A DNA stretch of 64,000 nucleotides from Epiperipatus broadwayi (GCA_028023455.1 JAQFVV010001017.1:1-64000), one strand, 5' to 3'. Positions 13,833-28,589 are shown, counted from the stretch's first letter. A program made the numbers and translations. Notes: a model not told the origin generated them from the sequence alone.

Positions 13833-13837
13833 TACAT
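12260..13837 (-). pseudogene. LINE ORF1: gag-like nucleic-acid-binding protein, three premature TAA codons
   Basis: ORF1 proteins of LINEs bind element RNA and form the RNP. This frame runs 525 codons to TAA 12260-12262, with in-frame TAA at 13610-13612, 13313-13315 and 12575-12577. Near 13350-13460 it reads CSFCLQRTHLIKDC, a perfect CX2CX4HX4C zinc knuckle, followed by a second looser cluster (CIHCGIKKNKVHRC). The C-terminal two thirds are rich in Asn, Ser, Thr, Lys and Pro and look disordered. The ATG at 13835-13837 overlaps the flank of the invaded TIR element, so the true LINE start may be truncated. The ORF1 stop is followed after six bases by the ORF2 ATG in the same frame, an arrangement that suits termination-reinitiation. 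All three internal stops could derive from CAA. Confidence 0.8.
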
Positions 13838-15962
13838 TCTTTCGATAAGCTTTCAGAGTTTCCCTTTCCAAAAACAACAGTTAAAGTTTTATTAATTAGA
13901 AAAAAGATAAGGATTTCCTAATTAAAATCATTTTCTGATTTTAAGAATTCATTTTCTAATTAGAAAATGAATTCAAGTTAATGAGTTTGAAAGCCTTATT
14001 GAAGGAATGTATCTAAAAACAACCAGTAAATCTAAAAACATTGATAATGAAAGAAGCGCTAACCTGAAGGCATCAGAGAGGACAGTATATATAACGCTGA
14101 AAATTTTGGAGGAAAAAAAAAGCCATCTTTGTTGCAGAAAAGCATCAGTAAATTATGTGCTGTTCGAAATCATGAATTCAAAAAGTGTTCCTATCATGGT
14201 AAAGGGCTAAATGTCAGGAATCTGGCTATCAGTTCCTGAAGTCCCCTGAAAATCTTCAATGGAGCTGCTAAATCTTTTCCGGACAAATCAGGCTGCCAAA
14301 ATCAAATAAAATGCTGTTCAAGTAATCAATCAAATGGTGCCTACGTTTTACCAACTCAGATGTGTAACCTAAGGGAATCAGCCCCAGAAGAAATGGGTAA
14401 TATATTTGCATAATGAACCCTAAACCATCTGGCCAGTGTCTGAACTTTACTTTACACTCCCATTAAGAGCTCTTTCATTCATTTATAATGTAATAATACT
14501 CTGTGTAAAACCTTTTATTTATGCTATTTTAAATTAGTAATTCTCTCAATCTCTAGTCTTTAAACTTTCTCTTTTCTTACTTGGTGGTTCATTTACTATA
14601 TTATATATATATATATATATTTATTGTGTGATTTATTAATGTCATTTATTTTTAATTATATGCCAATAATCTTTCGACTCGATGATCTCCTTTGTTTCCT
14701 TTGCCTTGTGCAAATAGTAATATATTAATTCTAATAGTAATTCTTGCCCATTAGAACTAAATTTACAGTTCTATCAATTATCAAGTCGAAAGAAATTATT
14801 AAATGTGTGTTATTCTTATAATTGGCTAATAATAAATTATTAGCTCCATTTTTAAACTATGCCCCAGCTATTTTTTGTATTCACCAATATGTATTTATTC
14901 ATATATAATCTTAAAATGTTTTTATTGCAAAAGGGGCCGATAAAGGATTAAATATATTTTAATTCAACTTTGTTATTTTCTATTAAGATTCAGGAAGGGC
15001 ACAATGATTGGGGCATAATTAATATGATTTTACAAATACTTTAAAATAGTTTTCATTAAAAGCTCATTTGACTTTAATTAAATTGATCAAGTCATCACAT
15101 AGAGCATTCTATCATTGGGTTTTAGTTCTCAGACAGTAACTAGTAAGTCATCATCTTCAACATTGCTGACGTAGGACAATCTTCTGCTCTCTTAGGCTGG
15201 TCAGTGATCATATTTCTGTTATTTAAATTATCGAGGAAGAAAGCTCTTCCTCTCCTGTTCATATTAGTCAAAGGGCATAAGACTTGTCAGACGCAAGCCA
15301 CCATAGGACTTCAATTATCGACTAGTCATCGTCTTTCAATTTCACTTTATAGCTCTTAATTCGTCAGCATCGTTACCTCTCTGTTCCAGTGAAGCCCACT
15401 CTGATGCTCATAATTCATGATGAAGTGATTAAATTAAAGTCCAACAAATTCTCCGTTTTATCTCAAAATAAGTTTTCTAATAAAAATTAAAGTTATGCCC
15501 TAAAATACGTATCTTGCTCTTCACGAATGGATTTGCGAATGTGAAAATAAATCTCACATTCTTCTGTATAAAATAATAATCTTAATATCCTTTACAACTG
15601 AATACCTTTATCTGCTTTTATTTTCTTGTTGGGGCATAGACATAGACTTTCAAATATTGTGTAATATTCATTGGCATATAATAAAGACCGCCACTCGTAT
15701 TATAATTATAAACTTTGTTTAGGACTAGAATTAATTAATATAATCATTATTTAAAATTCAAACAAAACAAATTATTATTATTAAATATTTTCTAAACACA
15801 CTTGGTTTCTTAGTGCTTAATTCCTTCATAATTATTTAATGTTAATACTCGCTGTCTGTGTTGGCAACCCGAACATATACATATGATTTGATTTAAAATT
15901 ATTTTATTCAGTTTACTATCAGATATTAATGTCAGTTCAGAGGTCTCTGATCCTCACCAACC

Positions 15963-16100
15963 GTTGAGCTAGTTTATTTGTGCATAGCACTGTGCTGCCA
16001 ATTTATGCTAACCTGAGCTGGTGAGTTGGGTTTGAATTCAGTTTGAACCAGCTGAGTTGGGATCTGACTTGTAGTTCTTTTTGGTGGGTTTTTCGACTGG

Positions 16101-16143
<43 letters not shown>
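15963..16143. other. Unassigned segment ending in (TA)n
   Basis: About 135 bp of somewhat higher GC sequence with direct GAGTTGGG repeats replaces the missing end of TIR element copy 1. It ends in a (TA)n tract at about 16103-16143. Confidence 0.5.
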
Positions 16144-16148
<5 letters not shown>

Positions 16149-16444
16149 ATGAATGCGTAATATAAAAAAAATAGGAATTAATGTTCATACAACTCAATTC
16201 ATTTATCAGGAGCAAATTGAACCAAAATACGTTGTGAGTTAATTTAAATATTTTGGATAAGTTTTTAAATTTAAAAGTAAACTTACATTTTGGTTTGCAG
16301 CATAAACTTTCATGTGATGGTGTTCCTGGAAACAAGTTAGAAGATAAATCTACTTTTTGTATTATTTATCTTTATATATAGAAACAAATATTTGAAATAC
16401 AGGCACTTTTCATATATCTGAAGCTTAATTGTAAATATAGAAAA

Positions 16445-17273
16445 TTTGAACTTAGATTTTCAAGCATCCTTCAACTATCCACACTATCTCATACCACTGA
16501 TATACATAACCACACACATGTAGAAAAGATAAATAATCACCAATATACATATTTTGTGCTGAACCACCACTCATCAGTTGGTCCAGATTATCATCTTCCA
16601 CACACATATATAATCAATGCTCAGTTTTATATTAAGATAGAAAACCTTCATACTTTAATGGACAGGCTTCAATCTATTCCAACCTCCAACTCTTCAGCCA
16701 TTCATATATTGAAATCTGATGATGGAAAGCTCAATTCCCATGCTGATGACAATATTAGGGTCATGCCCATGTTGACCTCAAGTAACTCTGACCCCTCATG
16801 TATGTTTACAATTAGACTTCAGGTATGTAAACAGTGCCAGTATTTCAAATATTTACACATTAAGCCTGGATCCTACCCATCCCTTTTATATGTATTTAAA
16901 TGGATAAGGTCGTATACATGAGGGGTCAGAGTGACTTGAAGTCAACATGAGCATGACAGTAATATTTGCATCAGCATGGTATTTGAGCTTTCCATCACCA
17001 GATTTCAACATATGGATGGCTGAAGAGCCAATTGGAAGTTGGAGTATAATGAATACTGTTCACTAAAGCATGATGGTTTGCTATCATAATATAAAACTGA
17101 GCACTGATTATATCTGTGTGTGAGAGATGATAATCTGGACAAACTGATGAGTTCTGGTTCAGCATGAAATATGTATTTTGGTGATTTTTTACCTTTTCTA
17201 CATGTGTGTGTCCATGTGTCAGTGTATGAAATAGTGTGAAGAGTTGGAGGATGCTTGAAAGTCTGAGTTCAAA
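16445..17273. mobile_element. Foldback element with arms of about 400 bp
   Basis: The element begins TTTGAACTTAGATTTTCAAG and ends with its near reverse complement (CTTGAAAGTCTGAGTTCAAA). The two halves are imperfect reverse complements over nearly the whole 829 bp, turning around near 16860-16910 (GACCCCTCATGTAT on the left pairs with ATACATGAGGGGTC at about 16914-16927). No transposase is encoded; the 121-codon plus-strand frame is an arm sequence, not a gene. Relatives: 6697-7257, a fragment at 19475-19545 and the small hairpin at 22128-22262. Confidence 0.85.
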
Positions 17274-20245
<2,972 letters not shown>

Positions 20246-20249
20246 GAGT

Positions 20250-20357
20250 AAAAGTGGTCGAGAGGTCAGCGCGACTGCCTTGCACTTGCAGGCAGTTGCC
20301 CGGGTTGCGGGTTCGCGTCTCGGCCGATGCTATGACACTAAAAAAAAAAAAAAAAAA
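20250..20357 (+). mobile_element. tRNA-derived SINE, copy 1
   Basis: Short element with a tRNA-like head: an A-box-like GTGGTCGAGAGGTCAG at about 20254-20269 and a B-box GGGTTCGCGTC at about 20310-20320. It is followed by GATGCTATGACAC and a 16-base A tail. The GGTCGAGAGGTCAG start recalls long-variable-arm tRNAs (Ser/Leu type). It cannot be a functional tRNA because there is no acceptor stem and it ends in poly(A). Pol III transcription from the internal boxes is expected for the family. Four more copies lie at 34.6-36.8 kb. Confidence 0.85.
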
Positions 20358-22061
20358 TCAAACTTTATTTTTACGTATTAGTTTAACAACATTGTAATTA
20401 ATAATTTTAAAACATATTTTTTTTCTGTTCGTTTTAAATAAAGTACTTTAACCTTTTTTTATTTTATTTACTAGTTATATTGATTTTATTTAATGAGAAC
20501 ATTTTCTACTTTGAACACCTATCTTCTTACAACGGAAATAGAAAATGGTAACAAACAAGATAACATTAAGCAATTACGATTTAAAATCAGGATATTGATT
20601 ACCTGTAATGAGCTTTCTAAAGATTACTTTAAGATATATATATGAGATTCGGGTATTGTACTAATTAAAAAACACTATTTGAAATAGAAAAAAAGCTTCA
20701 AGGTTATAGCAAAAATGACTATGTATGTAAATGCAGATACATATATAAAACTGCTTTAATAGATATCATATAAAAAACACGATGTCTTATATTTGACTAT
20801 TTTATGTGTAAATGTATATTAAAGTTAAACCAGTACAACATTACAATTAGTACTTTTTTTCTTGATAAAAAAACATATAACTTTCCCCCATATATGCATC
20901 TTAAATTGCAACCTGTGTAGGCGGATACTAACCAATCCTAGTACAAAATAATTTTTTATAGATGGCGCAAATGCATGTCGCACACACACTTGTATACATA
21001 TAGATAAATATGTATACATACTGTAAATGTGCTGAGAATAAAAAATTTGGGATGTAAAACATTATTCTTTATTGTTTTTTTTTTTAATTATTATTATTTT
21101 TTAAATCACGAATTATTGAAGTAGAGATTTAGCCATCATAGCGATGAAATATTACATTTAAAATAAAGCAGTCTTTATAAATAAGTTTGCTTTGTTAAAA
21201 ATAATATTATTGTTAATAATTTAAAACTTTGAAAAGTGATTATACTTTAGAATGAAACTTACAAAAAGCAGAATAATTGAGAAATATGAAAATAATATCT
21301 TGAACTGAGTTCTACTAATTCTAATGTATTTTTTAAATATATTTTCTCAAGTTTTATTATATATAATAATATATTTTTAACTATATGATATATATTTGTT
21401 TTGAGTATTATTAATTATCGTTACGCAAGCTTTTGATTACAATGAAATTGTGACATCCTATATCAATATCCAATCGTTTAATTATACATTATCAAAAAAA
21501 AGTAACTAAAAAAAAAAAAAAAAATTAAATTTGTAAATTAATAAGAAAAATGTAAACTTCATGCATGCCTCTGTGTATATAAAATTTATCAGTATAAAAA
21601 CTTCTTTTCAATAATTTTTTTCATTACTACAAATAATATGCAGCATTTTTTTTTCAAATTATGAAGTCTTAAATGTATATTTAGATATTAACATAACGGA
21701 TAAGCCATATTTCAATAGGTGCTTGTAAATCTGAAATTATGTTCAAATTATATGTTATATTTTTGATATTTCATTTTAAATTTATTTAAAAAATAAATGT
21801 TTTTCTTTGCCTAGTCTTTTTCCAAATGTTTAAAAAAACGTACACTTATTTAACATGCATGCACAGAATAACATTATATTAAACTTATTGTCTTTGCAAC
21901 AAATCTCTGTAAGCCAAATCTAATACATGTGGAATTTTTTGCCCTTTGTTTTCTTCCATATAATAATCACAGTAACATTCATTGATCAAGCATAAATAAA
22001 TTTGTGAAATACATTTTGTATATTATCAAATGTAAATTAATACACTGTTCAGGCTTATATT

Positions 22062-22065
<4 letters not shown>
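20358..22065. other. AT-rich non-coding stretch
   Basis: No gene, RNA or structured repeat recognised. Confidence 0.5.

Positions 22066-22067
<2 letters not shown>

Positions 22068-22118
<51 letters not shown>
22068..22118. repeat. (TA)n microsatellite
   Basis: About 50 bp of TA repeats directly upstream of the hairpin element at 22128. Confidence 0.9.
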
Positions 22119-22124
<6 letters not shown>

Positions 22125-22127
22125 ATG

Positions 22128-22262
22128 GATTCAAACTCAGACTTTCACACAACCCTCAACTCTCCAACCATCTCATATTGCTGACCGACCTGATCATTTG
22201 GGTCAGCAATATGAGATGGCTTGGAGAGTTGAAGTTGTGCAAAAGTCTGAGTTCGAATTCCT
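22128..22262. mobile_element. Mini foldback hairpin
   Basis: GGATTCAAACTCAGACTTTC on the left pairs with the complementary GTCTGAGTTCGAATTCC on the right. The arms of about 60 bp continue through AACTCTCCAA / TTGGAGAGTT and ATCTCATATTGCTGACC / GGTCAGCAATATGAGAT, with a loop of about 15 bp near 22187-22200. The termini match those of the foldback element at 16445-17273, so this is its minimal, MITE-like derivative. It is inserted beside (TA)n. Confidence 0.85.
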
Positions 22263-22269
22263 TATATTA

Positions 22270-23640
22270 TAAAATGATAAATATTAGTTTAATTTTATTA
22301 CAAATAAAAAAAATACTAATTGTTTACAAAAATAAATTGTCCTTTCATAAAATAAAGTAAAAATTTTTTTTTTTATTTTGAAGAATAAGAAAACGTAATA
22401 AGCTTTATTATTATTATTTTTTTTGAGAGTGAAAATACAATCAAATAAACATATATGCATATTCTAGCCAATATATATGTTAAGTAAAAACCATTGTAAT
22501 AACAAATCTGGGTCTTGTTTTATGTGGTAGATAGGTTCCTCATGAAATGCACACAAAAATAGACTTAACTTACCTTAAAAAATGGTGGATAATTACTGTA
22601 ATTTTCAAAAATTGCATAAAAGCAAAGCACCAATGTAAAATTACTTTAAAATTCGCAAAAAAAAAAAAAAAAAAATAAGGAAATAAAATATGACTAATAA
22701 AAAATTTTAAATTTGAAAAAAATTGATACAAGACAAACTTTTTTTATTAACTACAGTATTCAATTTTATTCAAAACAATATATTTTTATGTGTAATTTAC
22801 AGTATTTTACATTTTTTCATACATGTACAGTATTTTAATCATTATTGCTATTTGATGATATGCATGTTCATTTGTAAACTGGTAAGACATCAGATTCATC
22901 ACAAGAGGAAATACAACTAGGACCAACTTCATTTTTTTAATTGCTCTAATAGTGGACTCACCCAAACTAAAATATTTTCCAATAACTGCTGATCCTTCCT
23001 ATTTCACTAAGTGATCTAAAATTGAAATTTTTGTTTCCAAAGAAATTCATTTTCTTGGGAGTTTTTTTCTCTCCATTAGGGTAAATTAAAAGTTTAAAAT
23101 AAAAATAATAACTTAGACTTATGATAATAAAAAGACACCTATTCACCATGGTTGGGCAAAATTTAATTAAAACTAACAATTAAAAATTAAATTCATATTT
23201 TTGTTTCTATTTTTTTAATTTTAATTCCATTTAAAAATCAAATTTCACTGTTTCACATCACAATAATTTCAGATCATATTACATAATTTTTAAATTGTTA
23301 TTTACGATTAAAAATCAGATTTTAATTTTTAATTGTCAAATTTACATGTGCCAACCACTGTTACTCACTTTTTAAGAATAAACTTGTGGACATTAAATGA
23401 TTATTTGATTGTGTACTCTTTTTTTAAAAAGCAAAAATTGAATGTGATTTAAAATGCCAAACAACAACATGCATAGTATAGATATCTATAACGTTTGAAC
23501 ACATTTACATTATAATCTTGTAAAATTTAATGTGTTATATAAAATGGGAAATCCTGATTTTAAGTGAATTATGAACTTCTTTATAGCAAAAAATCTATTA
23601 CAGTACTATTATAAAGTACTGAAAATATTAAAATTATTAG
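22270..23640. other. AT-rich non-coding stretch
   Basis: No gene or structured repeat recognised; several poly(A)/poly(T) runs. Confidence 0.5.
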
Positions 23641-23645
23641 ATGGT

Positions 23646-23742
23646 AGTTGAACTCTGATAATGTGCTATTCCTTTAAATATGACTTGTGAGTGGACAAAA
23701 TTTATAATATTTAAAGTAATAGCCCATTATCAGAGCTCAACT
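23646..23742. repeat. Inverted repeat with 36-bp arms
   Basis: 23646-23681 (AGTTGAACTCTGATAATGTG...) and 23707-23742 are reverse complements with three mismatches around a 25-bp loop. It has no coding content and could be a minimal MITE or a structured RNA. Confidence 0.7.
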
Positions 23743-23938
23743 TCTGATCTGATAATTTTTATTGCATAAAAGAAACTGCATACAAAGATATTAAAAAGAA
23801 ATCTGAATCGCATAACTTCAAAATCACATTTAAAAAAATCTGCATAAAATGAGACCCAGGTGTACTTTGTTAATTCCCCAACCTTTCCCAACCCAAAAGC
23901 ACTTATGCAGATTGAAAGACTGTAATTAATAACTAATT

Positions 23939-23974
<36 letters not shown>

Positions 23975-23977
<3 letters not shown>

Positions 23978-26623
23978 AAGCAGTCAGATCTGAGTTCGAC
24001 ACTAGCTTCATGACATCTAGCCATAAGCCCACTTCTAACCCTAGTACTAACATTAAATTTCTGATGCAATGGGGCTTTATATGTTTAATCCATGCTGATT
24101 TCCATAAAGACAAACTTACTTCATAAATGGTTGGTGAGGACTAGAGACCCCTGAACTGACACTAATATCGAATAATTAATTAACTAAAGATAAATTTAAA
24201 TCGAATCATATGTATAAGTTCGGGTTGCCAACACAGACAGCGAGTATTAACATTAAAATGATTATAAAAGAATTAAGAACTAAGAAACCAAGTGTGTTTA
24301 GAAAATATTTAATAATAATAATTTGTTTTGTTTGAATTTTAAATAAAGATTAAATTAATTAATTCTAGTCCTTAAACAAAGTTTATAATTATAATATGAG
24401 TGGCAGTCCTTATTATATGCCAATGAATATTACGCAATATTTGAAAGTCTATGTCTATGCCCCCAACAAGAAATAAAAGGCAGATAATGGTATTCATTAG
24501 TAAAGGAATTTATTACTCTAATTTTATACAAAAGAATGTGATATTTATTTTCACATTTGCAAATCCATTCATGAAGAGCAAGATACATATTTTAGGGCAT
24601 AACTTCAATCATTATTGGAAAACTTATTTAATTTGAGATAACTGAGAATTTGTTTGACTTTAATTGAAATCACTTCATCATGAATTATGAGCATCAGAGT
24701 GGGCATTACTGGAACAGATAGGTAATGGTGCTGACAAATTATGAGCTATAAAATGAAATTGAAAGATAATAGCTAGTCGATAATCAAAGTCCTATGGTGG
24801 CTTGTGTCTGACAAGTCTTATGCCCTTTGACTAATATGAACAGGAGAGGAAGTGCTTTCTTCCTCAATAATTTAAAATAACAGAAATATGATCACCGAAC
24901 CAGCCTAACAGAGTGGAAGATTGCCCTATGTCAACAATGTTTGAAGATGATGACTTTAACGTCATTGTTTGAATACTAAAACCCATATAGAATGCTCTAC
25001 ATGATGACTTGATCAATTAATTAAAGTCGTATGAGCTTTTAATGAAAACTATTTTAAAGTATTTGTAAATCATATTAATTATGCCCCAATCATTGTGCCC
25101 TTCCTGAATCTTAAATAACAAAGTTGAATTAGAATATATTTGATCCTTTATCGGCCCTTTTGCAATGAAAACATTTTAAGATTAGATATGAATAAATACA
25201 TATTGGTGAATACAAAAAATAGCTGGGGCATAGATTAAAAATGGAGCTAATAATTTATTATTAGCCAATTATAAAAATAACACACACATTTAATAATCTC
25301 TTTCGACTCGATAATTGATAGAATGGTAAATCTAGTTCTAATGGGTGAGAATTACTATTAGAATTAATATATTATTATTTGCACAAGGCAACGAAAACAA
25401 AGGAGATCATTGAGTCGAAAGATTATTGGCATATAATTAAAAATAAATGACATTAATAAATCACACATATAATTATATATATAATATAGTAAATGAACTG
25501 CCAAGTAAGAAAAGAGAAAGTTTAAAGACTAGAGGTTGAGAGAACTACGATATAAATTTACAGTAGCATGAACAAAAGGTTTTATAAAGATTGTTATGTT
25601 AAAGAATAAAAGAGCACTAAAAGGGAGTGTAATGTAAAGTTCGAAACTGGCCAGAAAGTTCAAGGTTCATTATGAAAACATATTACCCATTTCTTCCGGG
25701 GCTGGTTCTTAGGTTACACATCTGAGTTGGTAAAAAAGCATAGGCACACATTTGGTCAATTACTTGAACAGTATTTTAATGAATTTTCACAATTTTAGCA
25801 GCATGATTGGTCCGGAAAAGATTCAGCAGATTCATTGAAGATTGTTAGGGGACTTCAGGAACCATAGCCAGATTCCTGATGTTTAGCCCTTCACCATGAA
25901 CAAAACACTATTTAATTTTATAATTTAAAAACTCACAGAGTTGACTGCACTTCTCTACAACAAAGATGGCTTCTTCTTCTCCAAACTTTTCAGAGCTATA
26001 TATACTGTCCTCTCTGATGCCTTCAGGCTAGCACTTCTTTCATTATCAATGTTTTTAGATACATTGTTTGTTTTAGATACATTCCTTCGATAAGGCTTTC
26101 AAACTCATTAACTTGAATTCATTTTCTAATTAGAAAATAATTCTTAAAATCAGAAAATGATTTTAATTAGGAAATCCTTATCTTTTTTCTAATTAATAAA
26201 ACTTTAACTGTTGTTTTTGAAAAGGGAAAATCTGAAAGCTTATCGAAAGAATGTAGATTTTAATCAATAAAACTTTAACAAATTATTTAAAAATAAAATC
26301 AAACATTCCCAAAACAATGAAACTTTTAAACAATTATATATATTTAAATATTTACAAATATATATGCACAATCCACGCAGTTATAATATATAAATTCATG
26401 AATAATTCTATCATGAATTTATTAATAGAATCGATCAATTTAAATCTGAAACTAATTATTTGAATACCCATTTATGAAGTAAGTTTTTCTTTATGGAAAT
26501 CAGCGTGGATTGAACGTATAAAGCCCCATTGCATTGGAAATTTAAGGTTAGTACTAGGGTTTGAAGTGGGCTTATGGCTAGATGTCATGAAACTAGGATC
26601 GAAATTAGATCTGACTGCTTCAA
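23975..26623 (+). mobile_element. TIR DNA element copy 2, complete ends
   Basis: 2649-bp element with 156-bp terminal inverted repeats at 23975-24130 and 26468-26623, each starting TTGAAGCAGTC at the outer edge. The two TIRs agree at most positions (for example TTCATGACATCTAGCCATAA in both). Both outer flanks are (TA)n, so the target was a TA microsatellite. The interior matches copy 1 at 13833-15962 in reverse orientation. It has no recognisable transposase or long open frame, so it is likely a non-autonomous derivative whose helper is elsewhere. The superfamily cannot be told from the TIR alone. Confidence 0.85.
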
Positions 26624-26629
26624 TATATA

Positions 26630-27780
26630 TATACTATTTGCATTATTTTACTTTTTCAAAATCACTTTTGCTATATTCTTAATTTACTTATACACTTTAA
26701 TTCATAAATTGATAGTATATATGTATATACACATTAAAAGCAATATGTGTGTGTGGGTTTAAAATACAGTATATAATACAATGCAGTAAGTAAAGTATTG
26801 TAAATAAACTATAAACAGTTATCACTAATTTACAATCTCCACTGGAAAACTTGGAATAAAAAAATATTAAACATCACAGATCCACAGCATGCTATAATAA
26901 AATCTGTATTTGTAAAATGTTAATGTATTATTTAAAAAAAAAAAAACATCAATTATTTAAATTTACTGATAATAGAAAATAATATTTTTGTTTCAAATAA
27001 AGTATTAGTGCACTAAGTGTTTGCTAAAGATTTTCTTTATACCAATCATTGTTCAGACATTTAAATTTATCTATAAGTCAAAATGTATATATTAAATTGC
27101 AAAGTATTATCATCCAAAAAAGCCAATAGTGGACCAGAATTTAAATATATAGGTTAATGAAATCCAATATTTTTATGCTTTTGTAATATAATAAAATATT
27201 TTTTTTAGAGTATATAGATAATTTTCAACTATTATGGTAATAAATTTGGGTCTAAAACTATATTTATTACTTTGCTAAGTTGGGCTTATCTTTGCTTAAA
27301 AATGTGTTGGTGTAACTAGGAAGTAGAATATTATCAAATAACATCTGATATTCATATTAAGCATTTTAACATTGTTTACCAATTCTGTTATCAATATTTA
27401 TTCTAGCATATCAAAGTTATATGCAGCATAAAATAATGACATCTTTAAATGTTTATTTTATTTATCTTTTTTTTAAATATTAAATATATAAGTTTAAAAC
27501 CTTGAGGTCTTTCTTAATATTTTGTACAAGGTGTGCATAAAATTAAAAAAAAAAAACTTTTTATTAAATACTAGTGTAACTCATTTTCATAAAACTGTAA
27601 ATATTCACAAGCAAATAAGTAAAGTAACAATGTGAATTTTTTGAAAAATCGTTTTCACTTTTTTAAAAAATCAATTTATTTTATTGATTCTATAAAAATA
27701 GTTAGTTAAATAAGATTCAAACAAAAAGTAATGCTATAATAAAATGTAAAAATTTTCCGTGTTTTAATACAATTTAGAGC
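26630..27780. other. AT-rich non-coding stretch
   Basis: No gene or repeat recognised. Confidence 0.5.
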
Positions 27781-28195
27781 TACAACAATTATATATATAT
27801 ATATGTTAAAACGAAGATTTGCACGGGTTAAATATATAAAATACATATTTTGCGGGTTCATCCGTGTTAAAAACTTTTAATATCAATTTACTGACGTTTC
27901 GACTTGGTCACACAAGCCATCCACAGAGTTATAAAAAGGTAGAAAGACGGTTGTAGAGGCGCTACAATCACTGGTTTGAATAAAACATTAAAAATCCCAC
28001 CAATAGCAAAAATGTTAAATTTAAGAATGTTTTTTAAAGAAATCTTTCCAAATAGGAGGAAGTTTGCACGTATCATCTCGCTTATTGATACAATCTGGCC
28101 TTTTAAGTATCTCAATGGCTTCTCTGATTTTGCATTGGTAGAGATTATCACATCTGGATATGATCCTGGTACGGGTCATAAAATAGATTTTTCTA

Positions 28196-28480
28196 GTACC
28201 AGGATCATATCCAGATGTGATAATCTCTACCAATGCAAAATCAGAGAAGCCATTGAGATACTTAAAAGGCCAGATTGTATCAATAAGCGAGATGATACGT
28301 GCAAACTTCCTCCTATTTGGAAAGATTTCTTTAAAAAACATTCTTAAATTTAACATTTTTGCTATTGGTGGGATTTTTAATGTTTTATTCAAACCAGTGA
28401 TTGTAGCGCCTCTACAACCGTCTTTCTACCTTTTTATAACTCTGTGGATGGCTTGTGTGACCAAGTCGAAACGTCAGTAA
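28196..28480 (+). pseudogene. Penelope C-terminal coding relic (right arm)
   Basis: The open frame reads STRIISRCDNLYQCKIREA and then an EILKRPDCINKRDDTCKLPP stretch, ending in a Trp-Lys-Asp-Phe-Phe motif and a stop at about 28345-28347. Only the part downstream of GIY-YIG is present; the RT and the GIY-YIG core are missing. The mirror copy occupies about 27888-28172 on the minus strand. The palindrome must be recent, or homogenised, because the arms hardly differ. Confidence 0.7.
28439..28478 (+). ncRNA. Penelope-type hammerhead-like motif (mirror at 27890-27929, minus)
   Basis: ACT (28439-28441), a degenerate core CTGTGGATG, stem II CTTG/CAAG (28452-28455 with 28462-28465), then GAAA (28468-28471), the self-complementary ACGT as stem III, cleavage-type C at 28475, and AGT pairing with ACT as stem I. 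Penelope-like elements are known to carry hammerheads with very short stem III that can act as dimers. The core deviates from CUGANGA, so activity is doubtful. The same motif occurs mirrored in the left arm. Confidence 0.5.
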
Positions 28481-28524
28481 ATTGATATTAAAAGTTTTTA
28501 ACACGGATGAACCCGCAAAATATG

Positions 28525-28534
<10 letters not shown>

Positions 28535-28581
<47 letters not shown>
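28535..28581. repeat. (TA)n microsatellite
   Basis: TA repeats bordering the palindromic Penelope copy. Confidence 0.9.
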
Positions 28582-28585
<4 letters not shown>

Positions 28586-28589
28586 AGTG

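Larger units (their letters stand above)
8407..15962 (-). mobile_element. TIR DNA element copy 1, interrupted by a LINE and lacking one terminus
   Basis: The segments 8407 to about 8785 and 13833-15962 together are the reverse complement of the element at 23975-26623. The left end carries the 156-bp TIR (starting TTGAAGCAGTC). Homology breaks near 8785, where the LINE insertion begins, and resumes at 13833 (TACATTCTTTCGATAAGC). It ends at about 15962 inside the other flank (CTCACCAACC), so the second TIR is missing and is replaced by about 140 bp of unrelated sequence before a (TA)n tract. No transposase can be recognised in the roughly 2.1 kb of interior, so it is probably non-autonomous. 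Confidence 0.8.
27834..28534. mobile_element. Palindromic Penelope-like element 3' end
   Basis: Two arms of 339 bp (27834-28172 and 28196-28534) are near-perfect reverse complements around a 23-bp spacer; mirror positions sum to 56368. Each arm encodes the same peptide outward from the centre, CKIREAIEILKRPDCINK followed by PIWKDFF, which is the conserved segment after the GIY-YIG domain of Penelope-like retroelements. It matches the decayed element at 32.56-33.18 kb, including the end sequence ATGAACCCGCAAAATATGTA. A hammerhead-like motif lies near each outer end. Both arms are flanked by (TA)n. The two mirrored open frames are this coding relic plus its antisense. Confidence 0.85.

Noticed and set aside
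16556-16921. 121-codon frame
   Set aside because: It lies within the left arm of a foldback element; no domain, and the equivalent position in the related element at 6.7 kb is not open.
20250-20340. Possible functional tRNA gene
   Set aside because: A and B boxes are present but there is no acceptor stem pairing, an A tail follows, and five dispersed diverged copies exist; a SINE explains it better.
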